NCBI GenBank assembly: GCA_903825645.1
Contig: CAIKBL010000080.1
Span: 1-64,000 of the forward strand
Source: an uncultured Pseudomonadota bacterium
GTDB lineage: Bacteria; Pseudomonadota; Gammaproteobacteria; Ga0077536
Reading direction: 5' to 3'
Length of the DNA: 64,000 nt
Shown: positions 1 through 9,518 of the stretch, piece after piece
Layout of the letters: each line of letters starts with the position of its first letter
How positions within the stretch are numbered: the first letter of the stretch is position 1
Notes under the pieces: generated by a model
Seen by the model: only the letters and a program-made list of their open reading frames with translations
The model's database searches: none
What the model was told of the DNA's origin: nothing
Position numbers and translations under genes: made by a program

Positions 1-888
1 GAAATGATGACCGTGCGCAAAAAAGCCCGGGAAATTTCCATCGAAGGACTCGAATTCATCAACGCCGGAAAATGTGGCGAATGCTACCGACTGGACGAGG
101 AAACCGTCGTCAAGCTCTACCACGAAGGGGTGACGAACGAAGTCACTGAGCAAGAAAGAGAAGTCGCCCGAGCCGCGTTTGTACTCGGGCTCCCTACCGC
201 CATTTCCTACGAGGTCGTCACTTGCGGCGCGCGAAACGGCGTCATCTACGAGATGCTGGATGCGACACTGTTCAGCACTGTCGTCATCAACGATCTGGAC
301 AACATGGACAAACATGCCCGCATGCTCGCCGCAATTGCCCGAAAAATTCATGGCACGAAGGCGAATTCTCCCGTGTTTCCTGATATCAAGAATACTATTC
401 GACAATACCTGCCGCAGATGGATTTCTTTCTCTCAGCGGAAGAGATTGCCTTACTTCAGCGAAAACTTGAGACGATTCCGGACTCTGATACCTGTGTCCA
501 CTTCGACCTCCACACCAGTAACATCATGGTTAAAGATGACGAACCGATCATCATCGACATGGGTGATTTTTCGCGCGGCAGTCATCTGTTCGACCTCGGA
601 CAAATTCATACGGTCTATGGTTACCCAGAAATAAATTTCTGCTCATGGGCGACAAAAATCCCGGATGACAAGGGCTCAGAACTAATGGAGCTGACTTTCA
701 ACCATTATTTTGCGGACAAACCAGCAGCGGAACTTGAATTCTTTAATCAGAACCGAGATTTTCTTTCCGCGCTCCGCTTGTGCTGCGGCATCGCGACTTT
801 TCCCGCCATCCGAGACGTCCTCTGCCCCACGGTGAAGAATACTGTCCTGCCGCGGATGATGGCCGCAGATGCCGCTAGAGGCGTCTGA
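1..888 (+). CDS. APH-like kinase domain, 3' part of a STAS-kinase fusion (partial)
   Basis: The reading frame is open from base 1 and its start lies outside the window. About 295 residues are visible, almost all of a protein-kinase-like / aminoglycoside-phosphotransferase-fold domain. The catalytic-loop motif HFDLHTSNIMV (H-x-D-x4-N) lies near residue 167, followed by the metal-binding segment IIIDMGDFSRG. The protein is nearly the same as the kinase half of the next gene, and the bases before its first ATG (Glu codon, then ATG-ATG) match the interdomain junction of that gene. I infer that this copy also begins with a STAS domain upstream. It resembles the TIGR02172-type putative kinase family. 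The phosphorylated substrate is unknown. Confidence 0.8.
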   Translation, partial: EMMTVRKKAREISIEGLEFINAGKCGECYRLDEETVVKLYHEGVTNEVTEQEREVARAAFVLGLPTAISYEVVTCGARNGVIYEMLDATLFSTVVINDLDNMDKHARMLAAIARKIHGTKANSPVFPDIKNTIRQYLPQMDFFLSAEEIALLQRKLETIPDSDTCVHFDLHTSNIMVKDDEPIIIDMGDFSRGSHLFDLGQIHTVYGYPEINFCSWATKIPDDKGSELMELTFNHYFADKPAAELEFFNQNRDFLSALRLCCGIATFPAIRDVLCPTVKNTVLPRMMAADAARGV

Positions 889-901
889 ACTGACGCTTTT
901 T

Positions 902-935
902 TTGTAGGTGCCTAGGCTAGCCTCAGCACCTACAA
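902..935. repeat. Inverted repeat between the tandem STAS-kinase genes
   Basis: TTGTAGGTGC (902-911) pairs perfectly with GCACCTACAA (926-935). The 14-nt loop contains a smaller palindrome, AGGCTAGCCT. Seven T residues precede the left arm, and no T-tract follows on the + strand. It could be a factor-dependent terminator or processing hairpin for the upstream gene. No protein site is recognised. Confidence 0.5.
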
Positions 936-1004
936 CCGGATCGGACGCAGCCTTAGGCTCGTCATGAATAACCCTTGCCGCCATGCTTACCCAGGAAGAC
1001 CTCC

Positions 1005-2165
1005 ATGGAAATTTCAGAACAACGCGCCGGTGATCGGCTAACGCTTCAGTTGAAAGGCCGCCTGGATATGGCCGCCGCACCGCTCCTCGACAAAGCGATA
1101 CAACTCGAGGGCATCCAACAGCTGATCCTCGACTTCGACGGCTGCTCGTTCATTTCGAGTGCCGGCTTGCGGGAAATCCTCCGCGGCTACAAGGCGGCCG
1201 TCAAACAGGGCGGCACCTGCGAAGTCGTCAACGTCTCGCGTGAAGTCAAGGAAGTGTTTGACTTGAGTGGGCTGTCCGAAATGATGACCGTGCGTAAAAA
1301 AGCCCGGGAGATCTCCATCGAGGGCCTCGAATTCATCAACGCAGGAAAATGTGGGGAATGCTACCGACTGGATCCGGAAACAATCGTCAAGCTCTACCAT
1401 GAAGGGGTGACCAACGAAGTCACTGAGCAGGAAAAAGAAGTTGCGCGGGCAGCTTTTGTGCTGGGACTCCCTACCGCAATTTCCTACGATGTAGTCACCT
1501 GTGGTACGCGAAGCGGCGTCGTCTACGAAATGTTGGATGCGACGATGTTCAGCTCTGTGGTTATCAGCGACCTGGACAACATGGACAAACATGCCCGCAT
1601 GCTCGCCGGGATTGCCCGAAAAATCCACGAGACTAAAGCCTATTCACCCGTATTTCCGGATGTTAAAGAAACCATTCGCCAATGCCTGCCGCAGATGGAT
1701 TTCTTTCTGTCAGCGGAAGAAATCACATTGCTACAGCACAAACTTGAGACGATTCCAGACGCCGATACCTGTGTCCACTTCGATCTCCATACCAGCAATC
1801 TCATGGTCAGGGACGGCGAGCCTATTATTATCGACGTGGGTGATTTCTCGCGCGGGAGTCATTTGTTCGGCTTGGGCCAGATCCATACGATATATGGCTA
1901 CCCCGAAGTCAACATCTGCTCGTGGGTGACCAAAATCCCCGATGCCAAAGGCTCTGAACTGATGGAGCTGACTTTTAAACATTATTTCGCCGACAAACCG
2001 ACGGAGGAATTTGAATTCTTTAATCACCATCGGGATTTTCTTACCGCGGCCCGCTTATGCTGCTCAATCGCGACGTTCCCCTCCCTTCGGGACGTCTGCT
2101 GTCCCCTGGTGAAGAATACTATCCTGCCGCGGATGATGGCCGCGGATGCCGCGAGGAAGGCTTGA
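1005..2165 (+). CDS. STAS domain-kinase fusion protein
   Basis: A 386-residue protein. Residues 1-95 form a STAS (anti-sigma-factor-antagonist) domain with SFISSAGLREIL, where the serine of SSAGL sits at the position phosphorylated in SpoIIAA-type proteins. Residues 97-386 are an APH/protein-kinase-fold domain with HFDLHTSNLMV and IIIDVGDFSRG. A longer frame could start at a TTG at 975, but ATG 1005 has AGGAAG 7 nt upstream and opens directly into the STAS fold, so it is chosen. It is a tandem duplicate of the gene before it. The architecture suggests a regulatory switch in which the kinase acts on, or is controlled by, its own or another STAS domain. The target is unknown. Confidence 0.85.
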   Translation: MEISEQRAGDRLTLQLKGRLDMAAAPLLDKAIQLEGIQQLILDFDGCSFISSAGLREILRGYKAAVKQGGTCEVVNVSREVKEVFDLSGLSEMMTVRKKAREISIEGLEFINAGKCGECYRLDPETIVKLYHEGVTNEVTEQEKEVARAAFVLGLPTAISYDVVTCGTRSGVVYEMLDATMFSSVVISDLDNMDKHARMLAGIARKIHETKAYSPVFPDVKETIRQCLPQMDFFLSAEEITLLQHKLETIPDADTCVHFDLHTSNLMVRDGEPIIIDVGDFSRGSHLFGLGQIHTIYGYPEVNICSWVTKIPDAKGSELMELTFKHYFADKPTEEFEFFNHHRDFLTAARLCCSIATFPSLRDVCCPLVKNTILPRMMAADAARKA

Positions 2166-2675
2166 TGCGACGATAAGCGTTTGTCCTCGCTCTGACTGAC
2201 AGCCAGAGCGGCTCATCGGTCAGCGTTGGGGCCCCGCACCACAACGCGCGGGGAGGTCCCTCACCGTCGCGATTTCACACTACTCGGCCGACCACCAGGT
2301 GGCCCGGTCATCGAGGCGGAGGCTCTAAAGTAGATAGCCCTCAGATCGAGTGGAGTCTCTGCGTGCACTATCTTCACCAGTGCCCGGGTCATCGCACAGG
2401 GCCGTGCCGCCCATAGCAGGCGCTTCCCGCTCAATGATCCTGTAGACCGTCTTACAGCCCGTGGCTTACGCACCATTTGGCCTATGCACAAAAGCGCCAA
2501 TGTTTAGGCCTTCTCGCCGAGTGAGGTAGCAAGACTGCCCGACGCAAGATAGGCACCCGTAGCAAGGAATGCGGCATCAGCTTATGCTCTGGCTTGGCAG
2601 GACGGCCTCTGCACCCGAGGACACAGCAGACGGTGTATCACCGCTATTTTTTAAAAACGAGACGGAAAAGCAAAT
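2166..2675. other. Intergenic stretch without recognisable gene
   Basis: A hairpin CGCTCTG (2188-2194) / CAGAGCG (2204-2210) follows the STAS-kinase stop codon and may help end transcription, although no T-run follows. Only short open frames without ribosome sites or family resemblance are present. Confidence 0.5.
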
Positions 2676-3047
2676 ATGGATGCCGAAAAAATCGTCAATA
2701 CATTTATCGCTGCGGTCGGACGTAAAGATCTGGATGCCGCCTTGGCACTGGTGACTGCAGACTGTTATTACGACAATGTGCCGTTAGGAGAAATGCGTGG
2801 GGAAGCCAAGATGCGCGAATTTCTAGCGCCGATCTTTGCCGGCGATGGCCCCGTGGAATTCGAGATCGTCCGCCAGACCTGCACAGGGAATATGGTCATG
2901 AACGAACGGATAGATCGCTTCACGATGGGGGGACGCGCAGTTGCCCTGCCCGTCGCAGGTATTTTCGAAGTCAACGATGGGAAAATTTCGTTCTGGCGAG
3001 ACTACTTCGATAACGGGATGTTTATGAAAGCCTTGAAAGGCGAGTAA
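2676..3047 (+). CDS. Limonene-1,2-epoxide-hydrolase-like protein (NTF2 fold)
   Basis: A 123-residue single-domain protein of the SnoaL/limonene-epoxide hydrolase type. The conserved catalytic elements are visible: Arg and Asp in MNERIDRF (about residues 78-85) and Asp in FWRDYFDNG near residue 109, matching the Asp-Arg-Asp triad that opens epoxides to diols. Length and the closing beta strands fit a complete protein. The ribosome site is weak (GGA in acggaaaag, 8-12 nt before ATG). It is transcribed alone, upstream of an LLM monooxygenase. A true hydrolase on a terpene-like epoxide is plausible. A non-enzymatic SnoaL relative cannot be ruled out. Confidence 0.75.
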   Translation: MDAEKIVNTFIAAVGRKDLDAALALVTADCYYDNVPLGEMRGEAKMREFLAPIFAGDGPVEFEIVRQTCTGNMVMNERIDRFTMGGRAVALPVAGIFEVNDGKISFWRDYFDNGMFMKALKGE

Positions 3048-3599
3048 TTAACCGGCTGAGATATCAATCGCTTGTGTTTGCGCGTTTTTCCTCGCTTGCC
3101 GAGCGTTGTGGAGACATGTCTAACCCGGACCACCTTCGCCATGTTACGGACGCGCGGCGGGCCTTGATGGCCTCCACGGTCTCCGGCGCGATGATGGTGC
3201 CGAGGTCCCCATGGACGGGTAGATTTGGCTCGTGTATTTTTCTGTGCGCTCGTCCGTCTTAGGCTTGATGCCGACAGCCGCATGGGGTTGATCACTATGG
3301 GTGATTTTGAACGGCGAAAACGGGTCCGACGGCGGGCACACCCCAAAATCGGCCGTAAAAATCACGAGCGTGCCGGGATGCCGAAACGTTGCGCAGTTTT
3401 TTCGGGCAAAACCCAAACTGTGCTGGCGACTTCGCCGAAACGGTAAGCCGAGCGATAGGGTTCCGAGAAACTGGAAACCCTGCGTACGGCGCGCGTTTAT
3501 GGTTCGATTTGACCGAACATGGAGACGGCGCTAGGCGCCCTTAGCAATAGAGGGCGCCGTTCCTTGAAAGCCAATCTTCCACAGGCAAGGATCACGGAC
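3048..3599. other. Intergenic stretch with leader hairpin
   Basis: No convincing gene. An 8-bp inverted repeat GGCGCCCT (3534-3541) / AGGGCGCC (3551-3558) lies about 40 bp before the next start codon and could be a leader hairpin or operator. The short open frames here overlap one another on both strands and resemble nothing known to me. Confidence 0.45.
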
Positions 3600-4646
3600 A
3601 TGAAATTTGGATTGTTGTACTTGCCGACCTTCGATGCGTCGGTTCATCGTGATTCTGCTGGTCTATACCGCCAAATTTTTCAACAAGTCGAACTATGTGA
3701 ATCGCTAGGCTTCGACTCGGTATGGGCAGCCGAGCATCATTTCACGCCCTATGGCGGAGACATACCGAACCCGTCATTACTCCTGGCGGCACTCGCCCAG
3801 CGCACACACCGAATACGACTCGGCACAGCCGGCGTCGCCTTGCCGCTAAACCGCGCACTCAACGTCGCCGAACAGCTCGCCATGGTCGATGCGCTATCCG
3901 GTGGACGTCTCGATATTGGAGTCGTACGTGCATTCCTGCATTTCGAATACGAGGCCTTGCAGATTGATATGGCGGAAAGCCGCGAACGCTTCAATGAAAG
4001 TATCGAAATCTTGCTCGGCACTTTTGCGCACGAGCGATTTTCTTACCACGGGAAATACAATCATTTTGACGATGTTGCGCTGCGTCCACGGCCACTCCAG
4101 CGCAAGCCGCGCATCATGATCGGGACGGTCCTGAGCCCAGAGTCAGCGCGTTATGCGGGGCTTCACGGTTTTGACCTCATGGTGATCCCCTATGCGGTCT
4201 CGCTTGCAGGCGTCAAACAGACCGTCAAAATTTACCATGAGGCGCTACTGGAAGCTGGCCATCGAATCGATAATCACCACGTGCATGCCACTTTCCACAT
4301 GTATGTAGAGCCCAGCGAGACGTCTGCGATTGCGACCATTCGCGAACCCATCTTGCGTTATGTACAGTATTTCGCCGAGGCGGTCGCGGGGGATCACTGG
4401 TCAAAAGACTATGCGGGGTACGAGGGTCTGGTCAATAAGGTGCTAGCGCTAAAAGACTTTGATGTGCTCTATGATCGACGAACCCTTTTCGGTCATCCCG
4501 AACGTCTACACGAGACGATGGAGATGATCATCGATGCGGGTATCACCGAACTATCCTTTATTACCATGATGCCGGGCTTACCACAGACAAAAATACTGGA
4601 TTCGCTGCGCCTGTTTGCGGCCGACATCATGCCGCGGTACCGCTAA
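3600..4646 (+). CDS. LLM-class flavin-dependent monooxygenase
   Basis: A 348-residue luciferase-like TIM-barrel oxidoreductase. It starts with MKFGLLYLPTFD. It carries GFDSVWAAEHHF (active-site His-His region), the strand RIRLGTAGVALPLNRALNVAEQLAMVD split over typical positions, and SGGRLDIGVVRA, the flavin phosphate-binding signature of the family. An upstream in-frame ATG at 3519 adds 27 residues without homology. ATG 3600 has AAGGA 8 nt upstream and begins at the family's usual first strand. Such enzymes use reduced FMN or F420 and often oxygen to oxidise aldehydes, ketones, sulfonates or terpenes. The substrate is not deducible. Confidence 0.85.
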   Translation: MKFGLLYLPTFDASVHRDSAGLYRQIFQQVELCESLGFDSVWAAEHHFTPYGGDIPNPSLLLAALAQRTHRIRLGTAGVALPLNRALNVAEQLAMVDALSGGRLDIGVVRAFLHFEYEALQIDMAESRERFNESIEILLGTFAHERFSYHGKYNHFDDVALRPRPLQRKPRIMIGTVLSPESARYAGLHGFDLMVIPYAVSLAGVKQTVKIYHEALLEAGHRIDNHHVHATFHMYVEPSETSAIATIREPILRYVQYFAEAVAGDHWSKDYAGYEGLVNKVLALKDFDVLYDRRTLFGHPERLHETMEMIIDAGITELSFITMMPGLPQTKILDSLRLFAADIMPRYR

Positions 4647-5017
4647 CTGCCCTACCAAGGCGCGCAGGAATGCACCAAGGAATTCACTAATACGCTCTGC
4701 TGGGCTGCCCGTCACGTCTTGCCTGCCAAGGTGCGCCACCTCTTGCGCCTCGCAGTACCGCTGAATGGGACGGAAAAACGGGCCTGCAGTTATCCGGATG
4801 CTCGTGCCGCACTCGAAGATATCCTGCAACGGCACGCGCCGCCCGAGCATCTGCTCGTCGTCTCCCTGATGCCGATACCCGACGATCAACGCGCCGGATA
4901 GACGGCCTTTGCCTGGCTGCCGGCGATAGGATGAGCGTCGCTATCCTGCGCAGGACGAGCTGTGCCCGTGACGGTCAACAGCGTCCTCCACTTTCGGCGC
5001 TTCACCGGCAGACGGCA
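4647..5017. other. Intergenic stretch, possible coding remnant
   Basis: A + strand frame ending near 4901 has protein-like composition (ARAALEDILQRH, LLVVSLMPIP) but no start signal and no recognised family. It may be the relic of a lost gene. Nothing else is seen. Confidence 0.3.
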
Positions 5018-6199
5018 TCAAGCGCGACGTGAAAGAATGCGGCGCGCCAGCGCATGGCGATGAACCTCGGAAGGGCCGTCATAAATGCGAAAGCAACGGA
5101 TATCGCGATAGCAACGCTCGATCACGGTATCGCTGGTGATCCCGATCGCCCCCAAAATCTGCATGCACCGATCGACCACGCGACCCAAGGCCTCTGAGCA
5201 GAACACTTTGGCCATACTGGTTTCGTTGCGTGCCTGCTGGTGCTGATCGAGTAACCAGGCGCAATGCCAGATCGCCAGACGACACATGTGCAGATCAATT
5301 TCGTTGTCGGCCAGCATAAAGCCAACGCCCTGATGCTCGCCCAGTGTTTTCCCAAAGGAGTGCCGCCTACCCGCATGTTCGACCGCGATGGCCTGACAGC
5401 GCCGCGCGAGCCCAAGCCAGCGCATGCAGTGGGTGAGCCGCGCAGGCGCTAGCCGCAGCTGCGCCTGCGCGAAACCGCGGCCAACTTCACCAAGCACTTG
5501 ATCGGGTTTTACCCGTACTCGATCAAACGATACCTCCCAGTGCCCGCCGGGCGTGTTCGAGTCAAGTGTTTCGAGCTCGCGATCGAGCGTAAAGCCCGGG
5601 GCATCCATGTCGACGAGAAACATCGACGCCCCCAGATCTTGGCCCAACACGCTCAACGTGCGCGCCATGACGATGTTGACTCCGGCCCCTTCTACACCCG
5701 AGATCATGTATTTTTGTCCAGAGATGAGATAACCCTCCGCGTCCTGCTGAGCTACGGTCTGGAGGAGAGAGGGATCGGCGCCGGCCCCATCCGTAGCGGT
5801 CTCCGTCATCGAGAAGACCGTACGCAGCTCACCGCGCACCAGCGGCGGGAGCAGACGTGCTTTCTGCTCCGGCGAGGCCGTGCGCATAAGCAGATTGACG
5901 TTTCCTTCGTCGGGCGCCTGAATATTCAGCGCTAGATGTCCCAACGGGCTCCACATGGCAGCCTCAAAGATCACCGCGATCCCGCGATGATCGAGCCCCA
6001 ATCCACCGTATTCCCGCGGGGCATGGGGCGACAATAAGCCCGCCTCCCGTCCCAGTGCGATCAACTCCTTGCGCAGTGACTCGTGGATGTGGGGCCGCTG
6101 GCGTGGGTCTTGTTCGAGAGGAACCACCTTTGCCTTGATGAAGGCATCCACTCGTAGACGCAGTTCTTCTAACTCAGCGGGGAGCTCAAAATCGATCAT
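5018..6199 (-). CDS. Acyl-CoA dehydrogenase (ACAD10/11-like)
   Basis: A 393-residue FAD-dependent acyl-CoA dehydrogenase with all three family regions: an N-terminal helical part, the FAD-binding segment FSMTETATDGAGADPS, and a C-terminal helical domain with RHSFGKTLGEHQGVGFMLAD. The C-terminal motif is IYDGPSEVHRHALARRIL, the form seen in ACAD10/11-type enzymes, instead of the YEGT of short- and medium-chain enzymes. The frame extends to 6406, but ATG 6199 (MIDFELP) has AAGGA 8 nt upstream and fits the family N-terminus. It oxidises an acyl-CoA at the alpha-beta bond and passes electrons to ETF. It stands alone on its strand. Confidence 0.85.
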   Translation of the reverse strand: MIDFELPAELEELRLRVDAFIKAKVVPLEQDPRQRPHIHESLRKELIALGREAGLLSPHAPREYGGLGLDHRGIAVIFEAAMWSPLGHLALNIQAPDEGNVNLLMRTASPEQKARLLPPLVRGELRTVFSMTETATDGAGADPSLLQTVAQQDAEGYLISGQKYMISGVEGAGVNIVMARTLSVLGQDLGASMFLVDMDAPGFTLDRELETLDSNTPGGHWEVSFDRVRVKPDQVLGEVGRGFAQAQLRLAPARLTHCMRWLGLARRCQAIAVEHAGRRHSFGKTLGEHQGVGFMLADNEIDLHMCRLAIWHCAWLLDQHQQARNETSMAKVFCSEALGRVVDRCMQILGAIGITSDTVIERCYRDIRCFRIYDGPSEVHRHALARRILSRRA

Positions 6200-6553
6200 C
6201 AGATTGTTCCTTCTAGTCTTTTCGGAAGCGTAGGGGGTACCGTCGAGCAGAGAGCGTAGTGACAGCCCACAGTAAAATAAAGCCCCAATTGATGTCGGCA
6301 TCCCGGATGCGTGCGGCGCAGGACGCGCTCGCATAAAATCGTCGAGGGTCGAGGGCTCAACGCTGGAAATCAATATAGTGGGCGACGGCGATCTCGATGA
6401 CCGCAAGGGTGCCTAGGTAGTCCGGTCATCAGGAATGTATTTTTAACGACGCACATTTTTAGGGTTGTCGCGGAACGCGTAGCGAACTTTTTTGAATCAA
6501 TCATCGCGTCGGACACCACGGACTAAACACATTCGATCCAAGGAGGATCTCCC
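6200..6553. other. Divergent promoter region between acyl-CoA dehydrogenase and EthD-like gene
   Basis: The genes on either side point away from each other, so promoters for both should lie here. No textbook -35/-10 pair stands out. The acyl-CoA dehydrogenase frame stays open without homology up to 6406. Confidence 0.4.
6540..6547 (+). promoter_or_regulatory. Strong Shine-Dalgarno for EthD-like gene
   Basis: AAGGAGGA, 6 nt before the ATG at 6554, is a near-perfect anti-Shine-Dalgarno complement and fixes the start of the gene. Confidence 0.8.
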
Positions 6554-6910
6554 ATGGCCAAATACCTTTTCCTTGCCTTCAGTAACCCAATCCCGGGACG
6601 CGAAGATGAATACAACGCTTGGTATGACGCGCACCATGTACGCGACGTCCTCGACGTGCCGGGATTCGTATCCGGGCAACGCTATCGTCTGGCAACCACG
6701 CAGTTCACACTGAGCCAAGGGGAGCCTGCGCAGCGTTATTTGGCGCTTTACGAGATCGAGACCAACGATCTCGAAACGACTTACCAGCAGGTACTGGAAA
6801 GGCTCGGCACGGCGCAAATGATCGGTTGTGAAGCTTTCGACCTAACGAGTCTGCAGGCGCTCACGTTCGAACCCATAGGACCCCGCATCACCCCTTTGGT
6901 GACAAGCTGA
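6554..6910 (+). CDS. EthD-like ferredoxin-fold (dimeric alpha-beta barrel) protein
   Basis: A 118-residue small protein. The segment YNAWYDAHHVRDVLDVPGF followed by GQRYRL is typical of EthD/DUF4286-like dimeric alpha-beta barrel proteins found in catabolic clusters. These often bind small hydrophobic ligands or act as accessory decarboxylases or dehydratases. It has a very strong ribosome site and stops 45 bp before the convergent end of the PQQ dehydrogenase. The fold call is good. The reaction is unknown. Confidence 0.75.
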   Translation: MAKYLFLAFSNPIPGREDEYNAWYDAHHVRDVLDVPGFVSGQRYRLATTQFTLSQGEPAQRYLALYEIETNDLETTYQQVLERLGTAQMIGCEAFDLTSLQALTFEPIGPRITPLVTS

Positions 6911-6955
6911 GAAGCCGGCCTGACGCAGACAGCCCGAGAGACCTTAATACCCCGG

Positions 6956-8812
6956 CTACAAACCCTGCACATAGGCAGCGACGTCTGCCACGCCCTGTGC
7001 ATTCAGGATTGAAGGGTAAAGTTTCGGCATTTTACTCGACGGCTGGGTCACCCACTTTACCGTCGCCGCGAAATCTCGTCGCGTGTGGAGCCCCTGCAGG
7101 GCAGGCCCGACAGCACCCTCGCCACTGCCGCCGTGACAGGCGGCACAATTTTTGCCGTAAATATCGCGCCCGCGGTCGGCATCGGCGTCCTTCCCTGGGA
7201 TGGCGGCAGGATCTGCAACTACCGTCGCCGCGAGCACGGGAACTACCGCGCCCGCCTCATTCCCGAGTGCATAAATAATGACGCTCGGCTTGCCATTCTC
7301 GCCGAACGAAAGACGCGACACGTTACCCGAGTCGATGGCGAGGTATTGCTTGCCCCCTAACGCGTAAGTAATGATCCCCCCTGCGACTGCGCCACCCGTC
7401 GCCACCTGATGCAGTAATTTGCCGTTGGCCGAATCAAGTGCTAACAGGTTCCCCATCATGTCGCCGGCGAAGGTCACCCCACCCGCGGTCGGCGTAACCC
7501 CGGCCACGACCGGACCTGCTGCGTGATATTGCCAACGGACTTTGCCGTTATCGGGATCGACGGCGGTGATCCAGCCACTTCGGCGCTGATCAAAGACCCA
7601 GCTGCCGCCGATCAAGAATTTGCCTGGCTGGAAATTTGCCTCCCCCGACTTGATAAGTGCACACCAGTCGACCGCACCCACCACGATCTGCTTACTCTTT
7701 TGATCGTACGCCGGCCCATTCCACTCGACGCCGCCGACTGGCCCTGGGCAACTGTGCACCCCTTGTGCGTCAGGCGCATGGGGCGGCTTTTCAATCGTCG
7801 TCACCGCCGTCATGAAGGTGCGCTGGTGAGTTTCGCGGTTGACGCCGTAAACGTGGCCATCTTTACTGCCGAGCGCCACCATCGCGTCGCCCTTACTATT
7901 CCAGTACAGCATGGGTGCCGCGCCAATATCTAGGTCAAGCCCGTCATGCGGCGCTAGTTGGTGCCACCATTTCAATGCCCCGGTGCGGGCATCGAGTACA
8001 ACCATACTATTGGTGAAGAGATTCTCACCAGGGCGATGATTGGGCGCGAAATCAGGTGCGGGATTTCCGACCGGTACAAATACCTCGCCGGCTGACATGT
8101 CGAGCGCGTAAGTGCTCCAACTTCCCCCGCCGCCATAACGGGCACTGTCGCGCTTAACCCAGGTGTCAGCACCCGTTTCCTTGCCTCGGGGTATCGTATA
8201 AAAGCGCCATAACTCACGTCCGCTCTCTTGATCGAAAGCCATGACACGTCCGCGGATCCCCCAATCGCTGCCCGCCGCACCCGTGATCAACTGCCCCTGC
8301 CAGACCACCGGCACTGAGCTAAAAAATTCGCCCTGCATGGGATCGCCAATCTGCTGTTTCCACAACATTTTTCCGGTAACAGCGTCGATCGCGAGCATGC
8401 GCGCGTCAGGCGTGCCCCGAAACAGCTTGCCATTGGCGTACGCGACGCCCCGGTTGACCTGGAATACGTCTTGCTCCTCCGGACGATATAGGTGTCGCCA
8501 GCGCAGCGCACAGTTCGTGGCGTCGACCGCCAAGGTGTCGTGCGCATTCGTCATGTAAAGGATCCCGCCGATCTGGATCAACCCCGCCTGGAAAGTACCG
8601 GAATCGTCTACTTGCATTCGGCAAACTTCCTTCAGACCGGTGACGTTCTGCGCGTTGATTTGACCGAGCGTCGAATAGCGCCCGCCATCCGCAGTATTGT
8701 TGTAGCTCGGCCATTCGGTGTCAGCGAGATCATTAGCCAACACGTTGGCATTGAACAACAGAATGCTGGTCAGGACGGAAACGCACAGTGCTGACTGCGG
8801 TCGTGATTGCAT
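6956..8812 (-). CDS. PQQ-dependent dehydrogenase with C-terminal cytochrome c domain
   Basis: A 618-residue quinohemoprotein. It has a Sec signal peptide (hydrophobic core ending VLA-ND, residues 1-26), an eight-bladed propeller with repeated A-x-D-x-x-[TS]-G-x3-W blades to about residue 520, then a cytochrome c domain with CAACH and a later Met-Pro (SSKMPKL) for axial ligation. The conserved GLDLDIGAAPM segment supplies the catalytic-Asp region. The vicinal Cys-Cys pair of many alcohol dehydrogenases is not visible. It acts in the periplasm, oxidising an alcohol or sugar-like substrate and passing electrons through its own haem. Start ATG 8812 has GGGGAAG upstream. It is a paralogue of the gene at 40692-42275. 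Confidence 0.85.
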   Translation of the reverse strand: MQSRPQSALCVSVLTSILLFNANVLANDLADTEWPSYNNTADGGRYSTLGQINAQNVTGLKEVCRMQVDDSGTFQAGLIQIGGILYMTNAHDTLAVDATNCALRWRHLYRPEEQDVFQVNRGVAYANGKLFRGTPDARMLAIDAVTGKMLWKQQIGDPMQGEFFSSVPVVWQGQLITGAAGSDWGIRGRVMAFDQESGRELWRFYTIPRGKETGADTWVKRDSARYGGGGSWSTYALDMSAGEVFVPVGNPAPDFAPNHRPGENLFTNSMVVLDARTGALKWWHQLAPHDGLDLDIGAAPMLYWNSKGDAMVALGSKDGHVYGVNRETHQRTFMTAVTTIEKPPHAPDAQGVHSCPGPVGGVEWNGPAYDQKSKQIVVGAVDWCALIKSGEANFQPGKFLIGGSWVFDQRRSGWITAVDPDNGKVRWQYHAAGPVVAGVTPTAGGVTFAGDMMGNLLALDSANGKLLHQVATGGAVAGGIITYALGGKQYLAIDSGNVSRLSFGENGKPSVIIYALGNEAGAVVPVLAATVVADPAAIPGKDADADRGRDIYGKNCAACHGGSGEGAVGPALQGLHTRRDFAATVKWVTQPSSKMPKLYPSILNAQGVADVAAYVQGL

Positions 8813-9518
8813 GATGGTCTTCCCCTGCGGATTTATGGCAACGCGCGTGATGCCATCGCCTGATTCGTTCAACGCCAGTGCGAAGGCTGATCCGATTACC
8901 GCCTCAACCGCTCCCAATGGACCGGCGGAACAGAGGCAGATTCACCGAAAGTATACGCTGAGACATTATTTTTTTTATAAGACAATGGGAAGATGACGCG
9001 GCCGTGCCCGCCTCACTAGGCGGCTGCGATGGCGCACTCTCCGAGTGTGCGAAAGACTGCCCCGGGAAACGGCGGCTTGTCGCACGGGTTCTGCCGAAAA
9101 TTCGCATGATGTTCCCACATCAGACCGGCGCGGAGTAGCCGGGAGACAAGCAGAAACCTTGGTTCAGCCGCGTTCGAATGTCCGCAGCCAATTTTATTCC
9201 CCGACACTCGGATTTCTGCCGGTTTCGGCGGGATACCTTCGCTGACACGGATAGCCCAGATGGGCTTGGGCGTAGCTTCTGATCTTGTGCCCGGAGGTCG
9301 AACAATTCCAACCAGCTCCCTTGATCCGGTGAGCGAACCAAGTGCTACTTGAGGCATCGCGAATTTTTAACGAAGGCACCACCCCGCCTGGGACCGGGCG
9401 CTACGCACCAATTTGACGAGACACCAGGCGTCCGTCCCCAGGCTTCAACAGATCGCTGCGACCGATGATCCCCACGCCGAGCGACGGAGGGCGGTGCCAG
9501 TCCCGCCCTGGATGTCTG
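8813..9518. other. Long intergenic stretch
   Basis: No recognisable gene. An A/T-rich tract (aagacattattttttttataagacaatgg, about 8960-8990) about 150 bp upstream of the PQQ dehydrogenase start could hold its promoter. Frames between 9016 and 9357 on the minus strand are open but have no family resemblance or ribosome sites. Confidence 0.4.

Noticed and set aside
682-2030. Minus-strand open frames opposite the STAS-kinase genes
   Set aside because: They mirror the codon periodicity of the real genes and resemble no protein.
5498-5935. Plus-strand frame of 145 codons inside the acyl-CoA dehydrogenase gene
   Set aside because: Antisense shadow of a well-conserved gene.
9016-9357. Minus-strand frames upstream of the PQQ dehydrogenase
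   Set aside because: No ribosome site or recognised family. Several frames are open at once, as expected in GC-rich non-coding DNA.
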